This document shows positions 39,401-44,900 of a stretch of DNA of 64,000 nt, one piece after another (positions within the stretch are counted from its first letter, which is position 1; every line of letters begins with the position of its first letter). The notes under the pieces are model-generated. The model worked only from the letters and a program-made list of their open reading frames with translations, searched no databases and had not been told where the DNA came from. Source of the DNA: Phoronis australis (taxonomy: Eukaryota; Phoronida; Phoronidae); NCBI GenBank assembly GCA_002633005.1, contig NMRA01000080.1:465291-529290 (forward strand), in the 5' to 3' direction. The translations under genes were made by a program, and so were the position numbers.

Positions 39401-40128
39401 ACAATTCAACACTTCAGTCTCACCAACCACTCACTTCAGTGGCTGTTTTTTCCTAAGGCAGGCTAGTAAGCTCCAGAGCTTACTCGCAAAATATCCGCTT
39501 TTCACTCGCCGGATTTTTCAAGGTCTTTTGCTTTGATAGCAAGAAATTAGTATGTTTACGGAATGCTCGCTAGCATGTTCCATCAATTTCGAACAAGCGC
39601 TACACGTGCTATTGTGGTGAGTCGAGCATCGTTGGTGATGTTTCGGTTTAGAGAGAAAAAAAGATTCTGGGTTGCTTCCTGCAGACTCAAGAATTTCGTG
39701 TGCAAAGCTAATGTGATCACGATGACGATATCTCACGAGGTTCTTGTGTCTAATGAACGCAAGCCTGTGGGTCAGCATGTGCTTTCCTGGCAACATTAGT
39801 GCGAAGACCGACCTACTGATACAACTAAATTCTGAAAGGGCTAGTCGCACATGATATAACAATGCGGCATGATATTGTCCTTCACGTATTTATTACCAGC
39901 CTCAATGAGAAAGCGAAATGGTTTTGAATCATCATTCGCTGCGATACATGCCTATGTGTATGTTATTTCACGAGGTAAATTGTCTCTGCGTGGGTAAAAA
40001 TTTAATGTGGAGTTTGTCTTCCAAACAGGGTGAAAGGTGCGCTGTCCAATTCCAAGGAATTTGCAGAAGCCTTCAACTGCCCGGTAGGATCTACCATGAA
40101 CCCGGCTAACAAGTGTGCGGTGTGGTAA
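9283..40128 (+). CDS. M13 zinc metallopeptidase (neprilysin/ECE-like), 21 coding exons
   Basis: Joined exons 9283-9442, 13230-13268 (or duplicate 13900-13938), 15275-15436, 16331-16414, 18478-18680, 19933-20112, 20501-20590, 21295-21428, 22040-22133, 22592-22720, 23365-23463, 23856-23933, 27556-27659, 27820-27878, 28009-28060, 28590-28657, 29985-30115, 32403-32468, 32900-33001, 36694-36770 and 40029-40128 total 2211 nt, exactly 736 codons plus stop, all with GT/AG borders and matching phases. Domains: short basic cytosolic N-terminus, one membrane segment (~residues 12-33), then an extracellular M13 ectodomain. Key residues: substrate-backbone motif NAFY 528-531; zinc site HEITH 569-573 with catalytic Glu570; GENIAD with third ligand Glu631 and Asp635; His698 in VHSP (transition-state stabilising); Arg704; terminal CAVW. 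Family members cleave small peptides on the hydrophobic side at the cell surface. All catalytic positions are present, so activity is expected. The specific paralog is not assigned. ATG 9283 is preferred over ATG 9250 (AAA context; a possible acceptor ends at 9264). Confidence 0.95.
11373..12548. mobile_element. 1.18-kb TIR element in intron 1
   Basis: The left end AGAGAGGTTTCGCAAAGCGA continues CGTGAACGTGAATTATCACGCAT, and the right end (12502-12548) is its near-exact reverse complement, giving ~47-bp TIRs. GTTAT flanks both ends (before 11372 and after 12548), a candidate 5-bp target duplication. The interior carries no recognisable transposase. The minus ORF 11742-12209 (155 aa) has no known motif and overlaps the internal duplication. 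Superfamily not assigned. Confidence 0.75.
12089..12427. repeat. Direct and inverted copies of an AT-rich block inside the TIR element
   Basis: The block TAAATAAAACAACAAAAATG...GACAATTGGCAT occurs at 12089-12194 and again directly at 12302-12410. An inverted partial copy (GTTATATCCGAAAATTTCAG...TTGTTGTTTTATTTT) lies between them at about 12232-12288. Copies differ at ~10% of positions. Confidence 0.7.
13230..13268 (+). CDS. M13 peptidase exon 2 (copy A)
   Basis: 39 nt between TTCTTCAG and GTAGGAGC, phase 1 in and out. It encodes [12 protein letters not shown], the Cys pair that opens the M13 ectodomain. It is repeated identically at 13900-13938 behind a single N. Confidence 0.9.
13749..13892 (+). 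pseudogene. Truncated duplicate of M13 exon 3
   Basis: Identical to the first 144 nt of 15275-15436 and preceded by the same GCATTTCAG acceptor, but cut by the N at 13893 before its donor. It is an assembly fragment, not a second exon. A naive gene model may include it and break the frame. Confidence 0.85.
13893..13893. other. Single-N contig join
   Basis: A lone N marks the join between two overlapping copies of the same locus. Exon 2 restarts immediately after it. Confidence 0.9.
13900..13938 (+). CDS. M13 peptidase exon 2 (copy B)
   Basis: Identical to 13230-13268 with the same acceptor and donor. Only one of the two copies should exist in a haploid gene. Confidence 0.85.
14423..14660 (+). 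mobile_element. GCGCGCACCC-family MITE, copy 1
   Basis: Starts ATGCGCTCGCCCAGG with a G-rich run and ends GCTGTGTGCGCGCAG, giving imperfect TIRs. The shared interior includes GGTCCGCCTCAGAGAAA and GAGACAAAAG, also at 19368-19609. Allele A breaks off just inside its left end, so the size difference between alleles is more likely a deletion in A than an insertion in B. Confidence 0.65.
14995..15115 (+). mobile_element. TCCGTAGACGCAAGA-family MITE, copy 1
   Basis: The left end TTCCGCAGACGCGAGAACC and right end GAGATTCTTGCGTCTACGGA are inverted repeats ~120 bp apart. A second copy lies at 20887-20997, and related ends occur near 37988 and 38425. Confidence 0.6.
15275..15436 (+). CDS. M13 peptidase exon 3
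   Basis: 162 nt after GCATTTCAG, donor AAAA|GTAAGC, phase 1 in and out. It encodes the diagnostic early M13 block [15 protein letters not shown] (residues 78-92), then [14 protein letters not shown]. Confidence 0.95.
16331..16414 (+). CDS. M13 peptidase exon 4
   Basis: 84 nt between TTTTTTGCAG and GTAAGC, phase 1 in and out. It encodes [20 protein letters not shown] then QSCVNE, the conserved K-A-K-x-x-Y-x-S-C segment. Confidence 0.95.
16490..17572 (+). mobile_element. P-element-like TIR element with a decayed THAP domain
   Basis: The ends are ~85-bp imperfect inverted repeats. The left reads GGCAATGGTCTGATATAGCG then TGCCCGAATTTTGAGAACCA, and the right end reads its complement, including GGAGAATGGCACCC. 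CCAATTTT before and CCAATTAT after match at 7 of 8 positions, as an old 8-bp target duplication would. Inside is a THAP-like ORF (16705-16935). THAP domains occur at the N-terminus of P-element transposases, and P elements make 8-bp duplications. No transposase catalytic part remains, so it is non-autonomous. A 111-bp relative is at 49728-49838. Confidence 0.75.
16705..16935 (+). pseudogene. Degenerate THAP zinc-finger ORF
   Basis: The frame (no ATG; it opens at GTG) reads [10 protein letters not shown], then [17 protein letters not shown] and ends near SVSGRHFVD. This follows the C2CH THAP layout: C-x3-C, F near position 27, DPE and KW, then C-x2-H-F. The third zinc ligand expected before GRHF is Ser instead of Cys, and the frame stops soon after. 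It is the remnant of a P-type transposase N-terminus. Confidence 0.7.
18478..18680 (+). CDS. M13 peptidase exon 5
   Basis: 203 nt after TTCTTTTTTTAG, donor CAA|GTAAGC, phase 1 in, 0 out. It encodes [16 protein letters not shown] and later [17 protein letters not shown]. The G-G-W-P motif is characteristic of M13 proteins. Confidence 0.95.
18681..19932. other. Intron 5 (1.25 kb)
   Basis: No gene seen. It contains one GCGCGCACCC-family MITE (19368-19609). Confidence 0.7.
19368..19609 (+). mobile_element. GCGCGCACCC-family MITE, copy 2
   Basis: Begins GCGCGCACCCAGGGGGAGGG and ends GGGGTGCGCGCATCG, giving ~12-bp TIRs. The interior shares GATCCGCCTCAGAGAAACGG and GAGACAAAAG with 14423-14660. No coding capacity. 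Confidence 0.7.
19933..20112 (+). CDS. M13 peptidase exon 6
   Basis: 180 nt between CACCTTTTCAG and GTATGT, phase 0 in and out. It encodes [17 protein letters not shown], the conserved D-Q-x-x-L-G-x-P-S-R-D-Y-Y block, ending DLEIRLAN. Confidence 0.96.
20501..20590 (+). CDS. M13 peptidase exon 7
   Basis: 90 nt after CTTTCATTAG, donor AAA|GTGAGT, phase 0. It encodes [19 protein letters not shown] then [11 protein letters not shown]. Confidence 0.95.
20591..21294. other. Intron 7
   Basis: Contains a TCCGTAGACG-family MITE (20887-20997) directly followed by a GCGTTCC...TTTCTTGCGAGTCT stretch (21007-21080) related to 36812-36900. No gene. Confidence 0.6.
20887..20997 (+). mobile_element. TCCGTAGACG-family MITE, copy 2
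   Basis: The left end TCCGTGGACGCGAAAATAC and right end CGAGATTCTTACGTCTACGGA are inverted. The interior shares CGAGATATC and the CGAGATTCTT block with 14995-15115. Confidence 0.6.
21295..21428 (+). CDS. M13 peptidase exon 8
   Basis: 134 nt after AATGTTTACAG, donor ATAG|GTAACT, phase 0 in, 2 out. It encodes [12 protein letters not shown] and [18 protein letters not shown]. Confidence 0.95.
21516..21675 (-). mobile_element. CAGTGGCGGAT-family MITE in intron 8
   Basis: Starts CAGGGGCGGATCCAGGAT and ends AAATCTGCCACTG. Along its length it is the reverse complement of the element at 6159-6321, which fixes the family length near 160 bp. Confidence 0.75.
22040..22133 (+). CDS. M13 peptidase exon 9
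   Basis: 94 nt after TTTTTAACAG, donor AAG|GTAAGC, phase 2 in, 0 out. It encodes [19 protein letters not shown], the N-Y-L-x-W-R motif. Confidence 0.95.
22592..22720 (+). CDS. M13 peptidase exon 10
   Basis: 129 nt after CAATACCTAG, donor GAC|GTAAGG, phase 0. It encodes [18 protein letters not shown] and [15 protein letters not shown]. Confidence 0.95.
22721..23364. other. Intron 10
   Basis: 644 bp; nothing recognised beyond AT-rich intron sequence. Confidence 0.6.
23365..23463 (+). CDS. M13 peptidase exon 11
   Basis: 99 nt after TGTTTTCCAG, donor AAG|GTATTG, phase 0. It encodes [19 protein letters not shown] then RAVAREK, the W-x-D-x-x-T-x-x-x-A-x-x-K motif. Confidence 0.95.
23614..23796. 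mobile_element. 183-bp MITE in intron 11
   Basis: The left end AAGAGAGAATTATTAGTCTT and right end AAGACTAATAATTCTTTCTT are inverted repeats of 22 bp with one mismatch. An inner pair (GTGACCTACAGTTA and TAATTGTAGGTCAC) extends the fold-back. No second copy was seen in this window. Confidence 0.75.
23856..23933 (+). CDS. M13 peptidase exon 12
   Basis: 78 nt after ATTCTTTCCAG, donor TAT|GTAGGT, phase 0. It encodes [17 protein letters not shown], the I-G-Y-P-D motif. Confidence 0.95.
24088..24385. repeat. Left inverted arm of the 2.75-kb element
   Basis: Complementary to 26454-26841. It retains the uninterrupted sequence GATATGGTCAGTATTTGAT, which is the empty site for the palindrome nested in the other arm. 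Confidence 0.8.
24586..26180 (-). pseudogene. Decayed mobile-element protein with a PIN/FEN-like end
   Basis: Read on the minus strand, fragments in shifting frames follow one order. First comes a block with [19 protein letters not shown] (~26074-25883). Next is a block with [20 protein letters not shown] and later [20 protein letters not shown] (25684-25250). Then comes [20 protein letters not shown] (25082-24858), and last [15 protein letters not shown] (before 24586). The G-x-D-T-D-L-L-x-L-x-Y end and upstream VVFDGY resemble a family of repeated proteins in cnidarian, mollusc and arthropod genomes whose C-terminus looks like a PIN-type nuclease fold. That assignment is from memory. Several frameshifts and in-frame stops show it is not functional here. 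Confidence 0.65.
26454..26841. repeat. Right inverted arm of the 2.75-kb element
   Basis: Reverse complement of 24088-24385, interrupted by the palindrome at 26517-26608. Confidence 0.8.
26517..26608. mobile_element. 92-bp palindromic element with TAAT target duplication
   Basis: Begins AACAGCTTATTATTTAAAAT and ends ATTTTAAAGAATAAGCTGTT. The arms pair over ~43 bp around a short centre. TAAT lies immediately on both sides (26513-26516 and 26609-26612). The corresponding place in the left arm of the host element has no insert, so this is a true nested insertion. Confidence 0.85.
27556..27659 (+). CDS. M13 peptidase exon 13
   Basis: 104 nt after GTATTTTCACAG, donor CAAC|GTAAGT, phase 0 in, 2 out. 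It encodes [16 protein letters not shown] then [11 protein letters not shown]. Confidence 0.95.
27820..27878 (+). CDS. M13 peptidase exon 14 (NAFY substrate-binding motif)
   Basis: 59 nt after TTTAATTACAG, donor ATAA|GTAAGG, phase 2 in, 1 out. It encodes [20 protein letters not shown]528-A-F-Y is the M13 motif that binds the substrate backbone. Confidence 0.96.
28009..28060 (+). CDS. M13 peptidase exon 15
   Basis: 52 nt after TATTCCAG, donor TTAA|GTAAGT, phase 1 in, 2 out. It encodes [16 protein letters not shown], the invariant [10 protein letters not shown] segment. Confidence 0.96.
28590..28657 (+). CDS. M13 peptidase exon 16 (zinc site HEITH)
   Basis: 68 nt after ACTGTTACAG, donor AGAG|GTAGGT, phase 2 in, 1 out. 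It encodes [20 protein letters not shown]. His569 and His573 are zinc ligands and Glu570 is the catalytic base by family analogy. Confidence 0.97.
28658..29984. other. Intron 16 (1.3 kb)
   Basis: Nothing recognised; short ORFs without motifs. Confidence 0.6.
29985..30115 (+). CDS. M13 peptidase exon 17
   Basis: 131 nt after TATAACACAG, donor AAG|GTAAGT, phase 1 in, 0 out. It encodes [17 protein letters not shown] then [17 protein letters not shown]. Confidence 0.96.
30116..32402. other. Intron 17 (2.3 kb)
   Basis: No gene. ACGCAGGTATC near 30363 and GATACCTGCGT near 30832 are inverted ~470 bp apart, a weak hint of a TIR element. A CAGTGGC-family element occupies 31921-32178. Confidence 0.55.
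31921..32178 (+). mobile_element. CAGTGGCAGAT TIR element with GC-rich fold-back interior
   Basis: Starts CAGTGGCAGATCTACG and ends TGTAGATCCGCCTCTG, an inverted pair. The interior includes GGCGGGAGGGGGTTTTTCCC and a long T/A stretch. Part of this interior recurs inverted at 54820-54979, defining a subfamily distinct from the 6159 and 21516 copies. Confidence 0.65.
32403..32468 (+). CDS. M13 peptidase exon 18 (GENIAD, third zinc ligand)
   Basis: 66 nt after CATTTTTGTAG, donor AAG|GTAAGC, phase 0. It encodes [20 protein letters not shown]. Glu631 is the third zinc ligand and Asp635 supports it, by analogy with the E-x-x-x-D motif of M13 enzymes. Confidence 0.97.
32900..33001 (+). CDS. M13 peptidase exon 19
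   Basis: 102 nt after TTACTTACCAG, donor CAG|GTGAGT, phase 0. It encodes [19 protein letters not shown] then QLFFLNFAQ. Confidence 0.96.
33002..36693. other. Intron 19 (3.7 kb)
   Basis: No gene. A GC-richer block at 35654-35876 is bounded by inverted ACGATCTCCTAAAC. The rest is unremarkable AT-rich sequence. Confidence 0.6.
35654..35876. mobile_element. Candidate 223-bp TIR element
   Basis: ACGATCTCCTAAAC at the left and GTTTAGGAGATCGT at the right are perfect complements. Inner segments CCCGCAGTACAAATCCC and GGGATTTGTGCAGCGGG also pair. It is GC-richer than its surroundings, and overlapping spurious ORFs open on both strands. Confidence 0.55.
36694..36770 (+). CDS. M13 peptidase exon 20 (catalytic His, Arg)
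   Basis: 77 nt after GTTATTTCAG, donor TTCAG|GTAAAC, phase 0 in, 2 out. It encodes [18 protein letters not shown] then VHSPNEF. His698 and Arg704 (split over the junction) match conserved catalytic-site residues of the family. Confidence 0.96.
37602..37674. mobile_element. CATGGGCGGCGCA fold-back element, copy 1
   Basis: Runs CATGGGCTGCGCAGCATAGG, G-tract, C-tract, CTTTTTCAGTGCTATGCTGC, ACATG. It is immediately followed by a second copy ending CGCCGCCCATG at 37749. Both recur in the duplicate at 38945-39093. Confidence 0.7.
37679..37749. mobile_element. CATGGGCGGCGCA fold-back element, copy 2
   Basis: GGCGATGCACCACAGGGGGG through CTTTTTCAGTGATGCGCC and GCCCATG; same family and orientation as its neighbour. 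Confidence 0.6.
38426..38426. other. Single-N contig join
   Basis: A lone N separates two near-identical 1.3-kb segments. Confidence 0.9.
38427..39753 (+). repeat. Haplotype/assembly duplicate in intron 20, copy 2
   Basis: Near-identical to 37084-38425, including the two fold-back elements (38945-39093). Confidence 0.9.
40029..40128 (+). CDS. M13 peptidase exon 21 with stop
   Basis: Follows CTTCCAAACAG, phase 2 in. It encodes [17 protein letters not shown] then [10 protein letters not shown] and TAA at 40126-40128. A C-terminal C-x-x-W is the usual end of neprilysin/ECE proteins. Confidence 0.96.
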
Positions 40129-40689
40129 TCGAGGTGTCGGGTCATATACTCTATTTGAGATCGCACGTGCACTGCGCTAGCCAACAGCGGGCAGAATTAT
40201 GAAGGCAAAAGTAAAATTACGTCTGGTGTTGGGATCATTTCCTCAAGTTATTTTGAATGATTTTTGATACCTTAAGCATTAACCTCAGTCTAATTTGCAT
40301 TTGCATGAGCGATTTTATACTTATAAGAAAGATTGAGACATGTTTTTTTATTTGTTGTCGGAATGGCTGAGCGGGTTTGTACAATTTCTTGGACAAGGTT
40401 GGAGATGTGTCTATCGGGGCCAGTGGCCAGTTTTATCAGAGGTCGTCTACACTGGCGTATTCGGAAGTGTTACAGAGGGTCAAACACAAAATTGTTCACG
40501 ACCATGGTAGGCCCTGGGAAAGGGTTTTTATGTAATGAACAAGGGGACATGGCCCGTTGTACCAAATCTCCTCGGCTACGCCAGTGGTGATACAATCGGT
40601 CGCAGCAATGACGTGGCCTTGCATTAGCGATTGATAGCACGACGAGGCACAACACACAGTTATACTTTGAGAACTATTAGTCAGCTGTT

Positions 40690-40695
40690 AATAAA
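40690..40695 (+). terminator. Candidate poly(A) signal of the M13 gene
   Basis: AATAAA in GTTAATAAAACGG, 562 nt after the stop codon; the first canonical signal noticed downstream. Confidence 0.45.
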
Positions 40696-41267
40696 ACGGC
40701 CCTAGCTAAAAACCGTAATCTATGCCTTGTACAAAATATAACATCACCCAAAACTCAAGGTATATGTGAAGACCGGCGCTTTTCACGTTTCGTTAATTCA
40801 GAACAGGTTTATGTAATGTATTATAAAAATACCATATTGTAAATAATTTTCTTTTTAAGAAATCTCTATACTCCTATACATGTACATGTTCGTTGACAGG
40901 TGGCTGTTGACTGGCTACTCAATCAGAATCAGATAACTTTTGCACCAATCAGATTATGTAAATACATGTTTCAGTTGTGTCTTGATGAGCAAATAGTTAT
41001 GTAACTGGACTTGTTTGAATAATAACTTAAACTAATCATGTTTTCATCCTATTGAAGTGCTTGTTGTACTAAAGAAAGTCTGTTCCACTGTAACCGTGAA
41101 GGGACGATTACATCACTGAATTTCGGTGGCAGCTTTCAGCGTCATGTATGGAGCTTCGCCAAAGTCTCGTTTTGGACTTGTACTCAGTGGTTTTTAACCG
41201 AAACTATGGATGCAACTTAGTAAAGACCAACTTCAATTCATTTTCAGTGTCAAGTAAAAATCAGGAA

Positions 41268-41273
41268 TTTATT
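41268..41273 (-). terminator. Candidate poly(A) signal of the TRMT2 gene
   Basis: AATAAA on the minus strand (CATCAAATAAATTCC), ~570 nt past the stop at 41840. No nearer canonical hexamer was noticed. Confidence 0.4.
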
Positions 41274-41839
41274 TGATGATTACCAACTCAAGTCATTACG
41301 GCAAAATTACATCAGGCAGCAATCCTATTTCTGCCGGGAATTTCCGAAAATAGACTCATAGGCGAATATTGGACATTTCAAAAACGTCAAATGAAATGGA
41401 ATATACGCCAAGGCATATTTGCAGGAAAGAGGGGCGTATTTTTGGAAACTGTGTCATTAAAATTACTAAGTTACGAACAAAGTCGTCCAATATTTCCTTA
41501 AATGACAGTCATTTGAGTGCTATGTCTAAACGGCCTAGACAGAAGACTTCAGATGTCTTTACGATGTTGAACTCTTGCTGTGAGATACTTTCCTTCCTTC
41601 ACCTTCCTTTCACAGGAGAAAGAAGTAATCCAATGACACTAATGTTCCAAACTAGCTCACTGTCCAAGAACAATGCTGTCACTCTTTTGAAACGCAATCC
41701 AACAAAAAACGTCAATCTCTCCACAAAGTGTCCAGCAGGGTCAGACCAACGTTTTAGTTCCAACCCTGAAGAGGGAACTCCAAGAAAAGTCACCTTCCAG
41801 GTAAGTACACATCCTCAATGCAAGTGTGGAGTAACAGGG

Positions 41840-41960
41840 TCACCTTTCAAATACCAGAATCAGTTCACAGTGCCTGGTTTGTGGGAACATGTCTACAGGT
41901 AAAGTCCGCCTAAGATTAAATGATTTGCCGTGAACTTTCTCACTAGGTGGTTGACATAAC
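41840..41960 (-). CDS. TRMT2B: TRMT2 exon 13 with stop
   Basis: Acceptor GTTTATCTTCAG, 121 nt, phase 2 in. It encodes LCQPPSEKVHGKSFNLRR then LPVDMFPQTRHCELILVFER and TGA (41842-41840). Glu470 in HCEL is the likely general base. Confidence 0.93.
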
Positions 41961-44900
41961 CTGAAGATAAACATCCACAACTGTGAAATATACAGCAAAC
42001 GGGTAAATGTACTAAACAACTAGGACAAGAAAACATTACCAAAGTAGCCAATTATCATCCTACATCATGGGCGGTGCACCATAGGTGACTGGGGGCTATA
42101 GCCCCCCATTTTTTTCAGTGCTGCGCCTCCCATGTAGTGAGTCACATTTCTCAACCTAAATTAAGACTTGAAAGGACACCAAACCTGGATTTGACTATAA
42201 ACGGATATTAACATGGACTGAACACTAAACCTTTGAAACAAATGCCATATAAAAAATTGACAATTCTTTTAAGTTTGATTCAAGTTCCGACAGCTCCTTA
42301 CAACATCTGATCAACCAACAAGCATGACTGAGGCTTCAGGGGAGATAATGGACAATTGTGAGGACAGGCCATATGCGTCGAACCACCTAACACAATTTGT
42401 GAAACATTGAGGATTTTGTTTAAGGTGACCAGTACTTTCATCTTTCCCGAGAAGTGTAATTCAATAAGAGTTATGAGTGAAATCACCAAAACATGGTTCA
42501 GTATCCCTTTAACAAAATTGCTGATACCAAGTATGGTTCCAATGCAACATTCTTTTTGATGCGTGTATCAACTATCATATGTAAGACTAATAACCTAAAT
42601 TGGGTCTCAATATACATCAAATTTAGTATACAGATTAGCAAAAATCTCTTGAATGAGCAAAAGTCCCTAGAGGTGAGCCTCTACACCAAGTCTCAGAGCT
42701 GATGGTTCAATATTCCTATGGCTTCGTCAAAGTTTCAGATGTACATGTATGGTGTAACCCCAGAAGGGAACCAGATAAAAAATGACACAAAATCACTTGA
42801 AAATTAGTTGCCAGACTTGGCTTCAAAATTAGGAGGCAAAATTTCCGCAACTTTTTTGAAAACTACCAGTACACTACCAAGGAACACCATTCTGATGTCA
42901 CCACAGGATTCCATCCTGTTTGACAGTGACTACAGATCAATAAGGTATGAGTGCTTTAAATGATTACGAAACCTTGTGTTTCACTTTCCAATAGGCCAGC
43001 TGATTGTAAATCCCATATAACACTGCCAATAATATTTAATACTCACTTGACAAAGTTTGTTGAGAGGTAACCAAAGGGCTTACAGCTGACATAAACTATC
43101 TTGCGCACCGCTTCACACTGGCGCAAAGCATTCAAAACGGTGGTACCTGTTAAAAAGTAAGCACCACATTATATTTTTAAAAATTTTTAAAACCTTAAGT
43201 TCACATACTCCAGTACACATGCTGGGTACAATTTGAGCACATGAACATGCGGTCACATGGCAATAAAATTCAAGCCGTTTCTTTCATGCACATGACGTTT
43301 CTGTGATCATCAAGAAGTATTACACATGCAGAATTACATTTATTGAACCTAAACATGGGCGGCGCACCGTAGGGGGCAGGGGGGCTGTGGCCCCCCACTT
43401 ATTTCAGCACTGCGCTTACCATGGACTCCAAGGGCGGCGCATCATAGGGGGCTGGGGGCTATAGTGCCCTACTTATTTCAGTGCTGCGCCACCCATGCTA
43501 AATACTACTGACAGCAATAGAAAAAACATCTTGTGTTAAAAAGTTAAGAATATCATGCCCAAGAGAATCAAAATGTAAAAAAGCTGACCACTAAAGAAGA
43601 AAATTGAAAAATACAAGGCAGTCTCCTATTACTGTTAATAGTTTTCAAAAAATTTCCTCTTGTCAAAACTCGGTAAAAATTGGAAGAAAAAAATCTCCCG
43701 CCACCTAATTTTCAACAGATTTAATGTTAGTAAGTTTCACTTGGTTTCCTTCTAGGTTCTTTCATAACTTTGATAGATAAGATGAATTTCAACAAATCTT
43801 GTCAACTTTTTGAAAACTAATGTATAACAGAAAATACCAACAAGGATGCAAAACATTAATCCTTCACAAACAATATACACTGTAGACATGATACTCAGAA
43901 TGGAGGTAAGTGAAATACGCCATTACAGGAAGCTGTCCATCATGGCCAAGAATAATGGACAAATACAAGACTCAAGGAATGGTGAGTTGTAACAGCTAAA
44001 TACCTAGTGCTGTAAATGGAATTAGTTGTCCTGACAGTGAATGCACAATTTATCAAATTACTTTCGCATTCACGTTACCCAGCACCATCCTTACACACAA
44101 CGCCTGGTTCAAGCTTACCAAATCCTGCACGTCCAGGGTTTAAGATAGCCACCACATCTTTTTCAACCTTCAGTTTGTCTTCCTTCATCAATTTCTTCAG
44201 CACCTTTTCAGCACGACCACAGAAGTAAGAGGTGTTGTCCAACCCTAGAGCACACTAAGAGCATTTAATGGAAGCCTGACTTTACCTCAGCATAACACTT
44301 AACATAAGACTGATTACCCGAAAAAATCAAAAGAAAATGGAGCCCTCAGTCACACTGTTCATGAGACTCTGGAGAATTTGGCATCTTTCTGAATTAAACG
44401 GTCAGGAGATCTCTCCAGAAAATCAAGAGGACTTCACAATCTTTCACACAAAATCACTAAGACCCGAGTTTTTCAAGGTTACATGGAGCTTCCTAAAATA
44501 TACAAGCTCTACACCTAAAGCAGGGACACTGGCAACTATGATGTCTGCATGAAGCATACATCAACATGAAAACTAAAAGCAGCTTGTATCCACAGAGACA
44601 ACAATGAGGACATGTTCCATACAAGGTCTCCCATAAAATATTTTTTTGCACTTTTCTGGCATGGGAAGGTCTGTAGGTAATAGATTTTACTTAATGTTTA
44701 CTTTCCATATTCTTTTTCATAATTACTGCGACAAATGTCATACTTACAAAAGGGAAAATATATCATTTGTCAGATGTCAAAAAAATGTTTTGAATTAGGC
44801 ACGTATTTTCAGGGCTTGGAATGACCAATGGCGAAAAACGCGGAAATTTTTACGGCCCGAAACATGCGTGCAGCCAGCCTTGAAAAAGTCGGTGTGGACC

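Larger units (their letters stand above)
36771..40028. other. Intron 20 with an unmerged duplicate
   Basis: The real intron is probably ~1.3 kb shorter, because 37084-38425 and 38427-39753 are near-identical copies around a single N. It contains two ~70-bp fold-back elements per copy. Confidence 0.7.

Noticed and set aside
41369-41902. 177-aa plus-strand ORF
   Set aside because: It overlaps the last TRMT2 exon antisense, has no recognisable motif or splice context, and lies in the 3' region of that gene.
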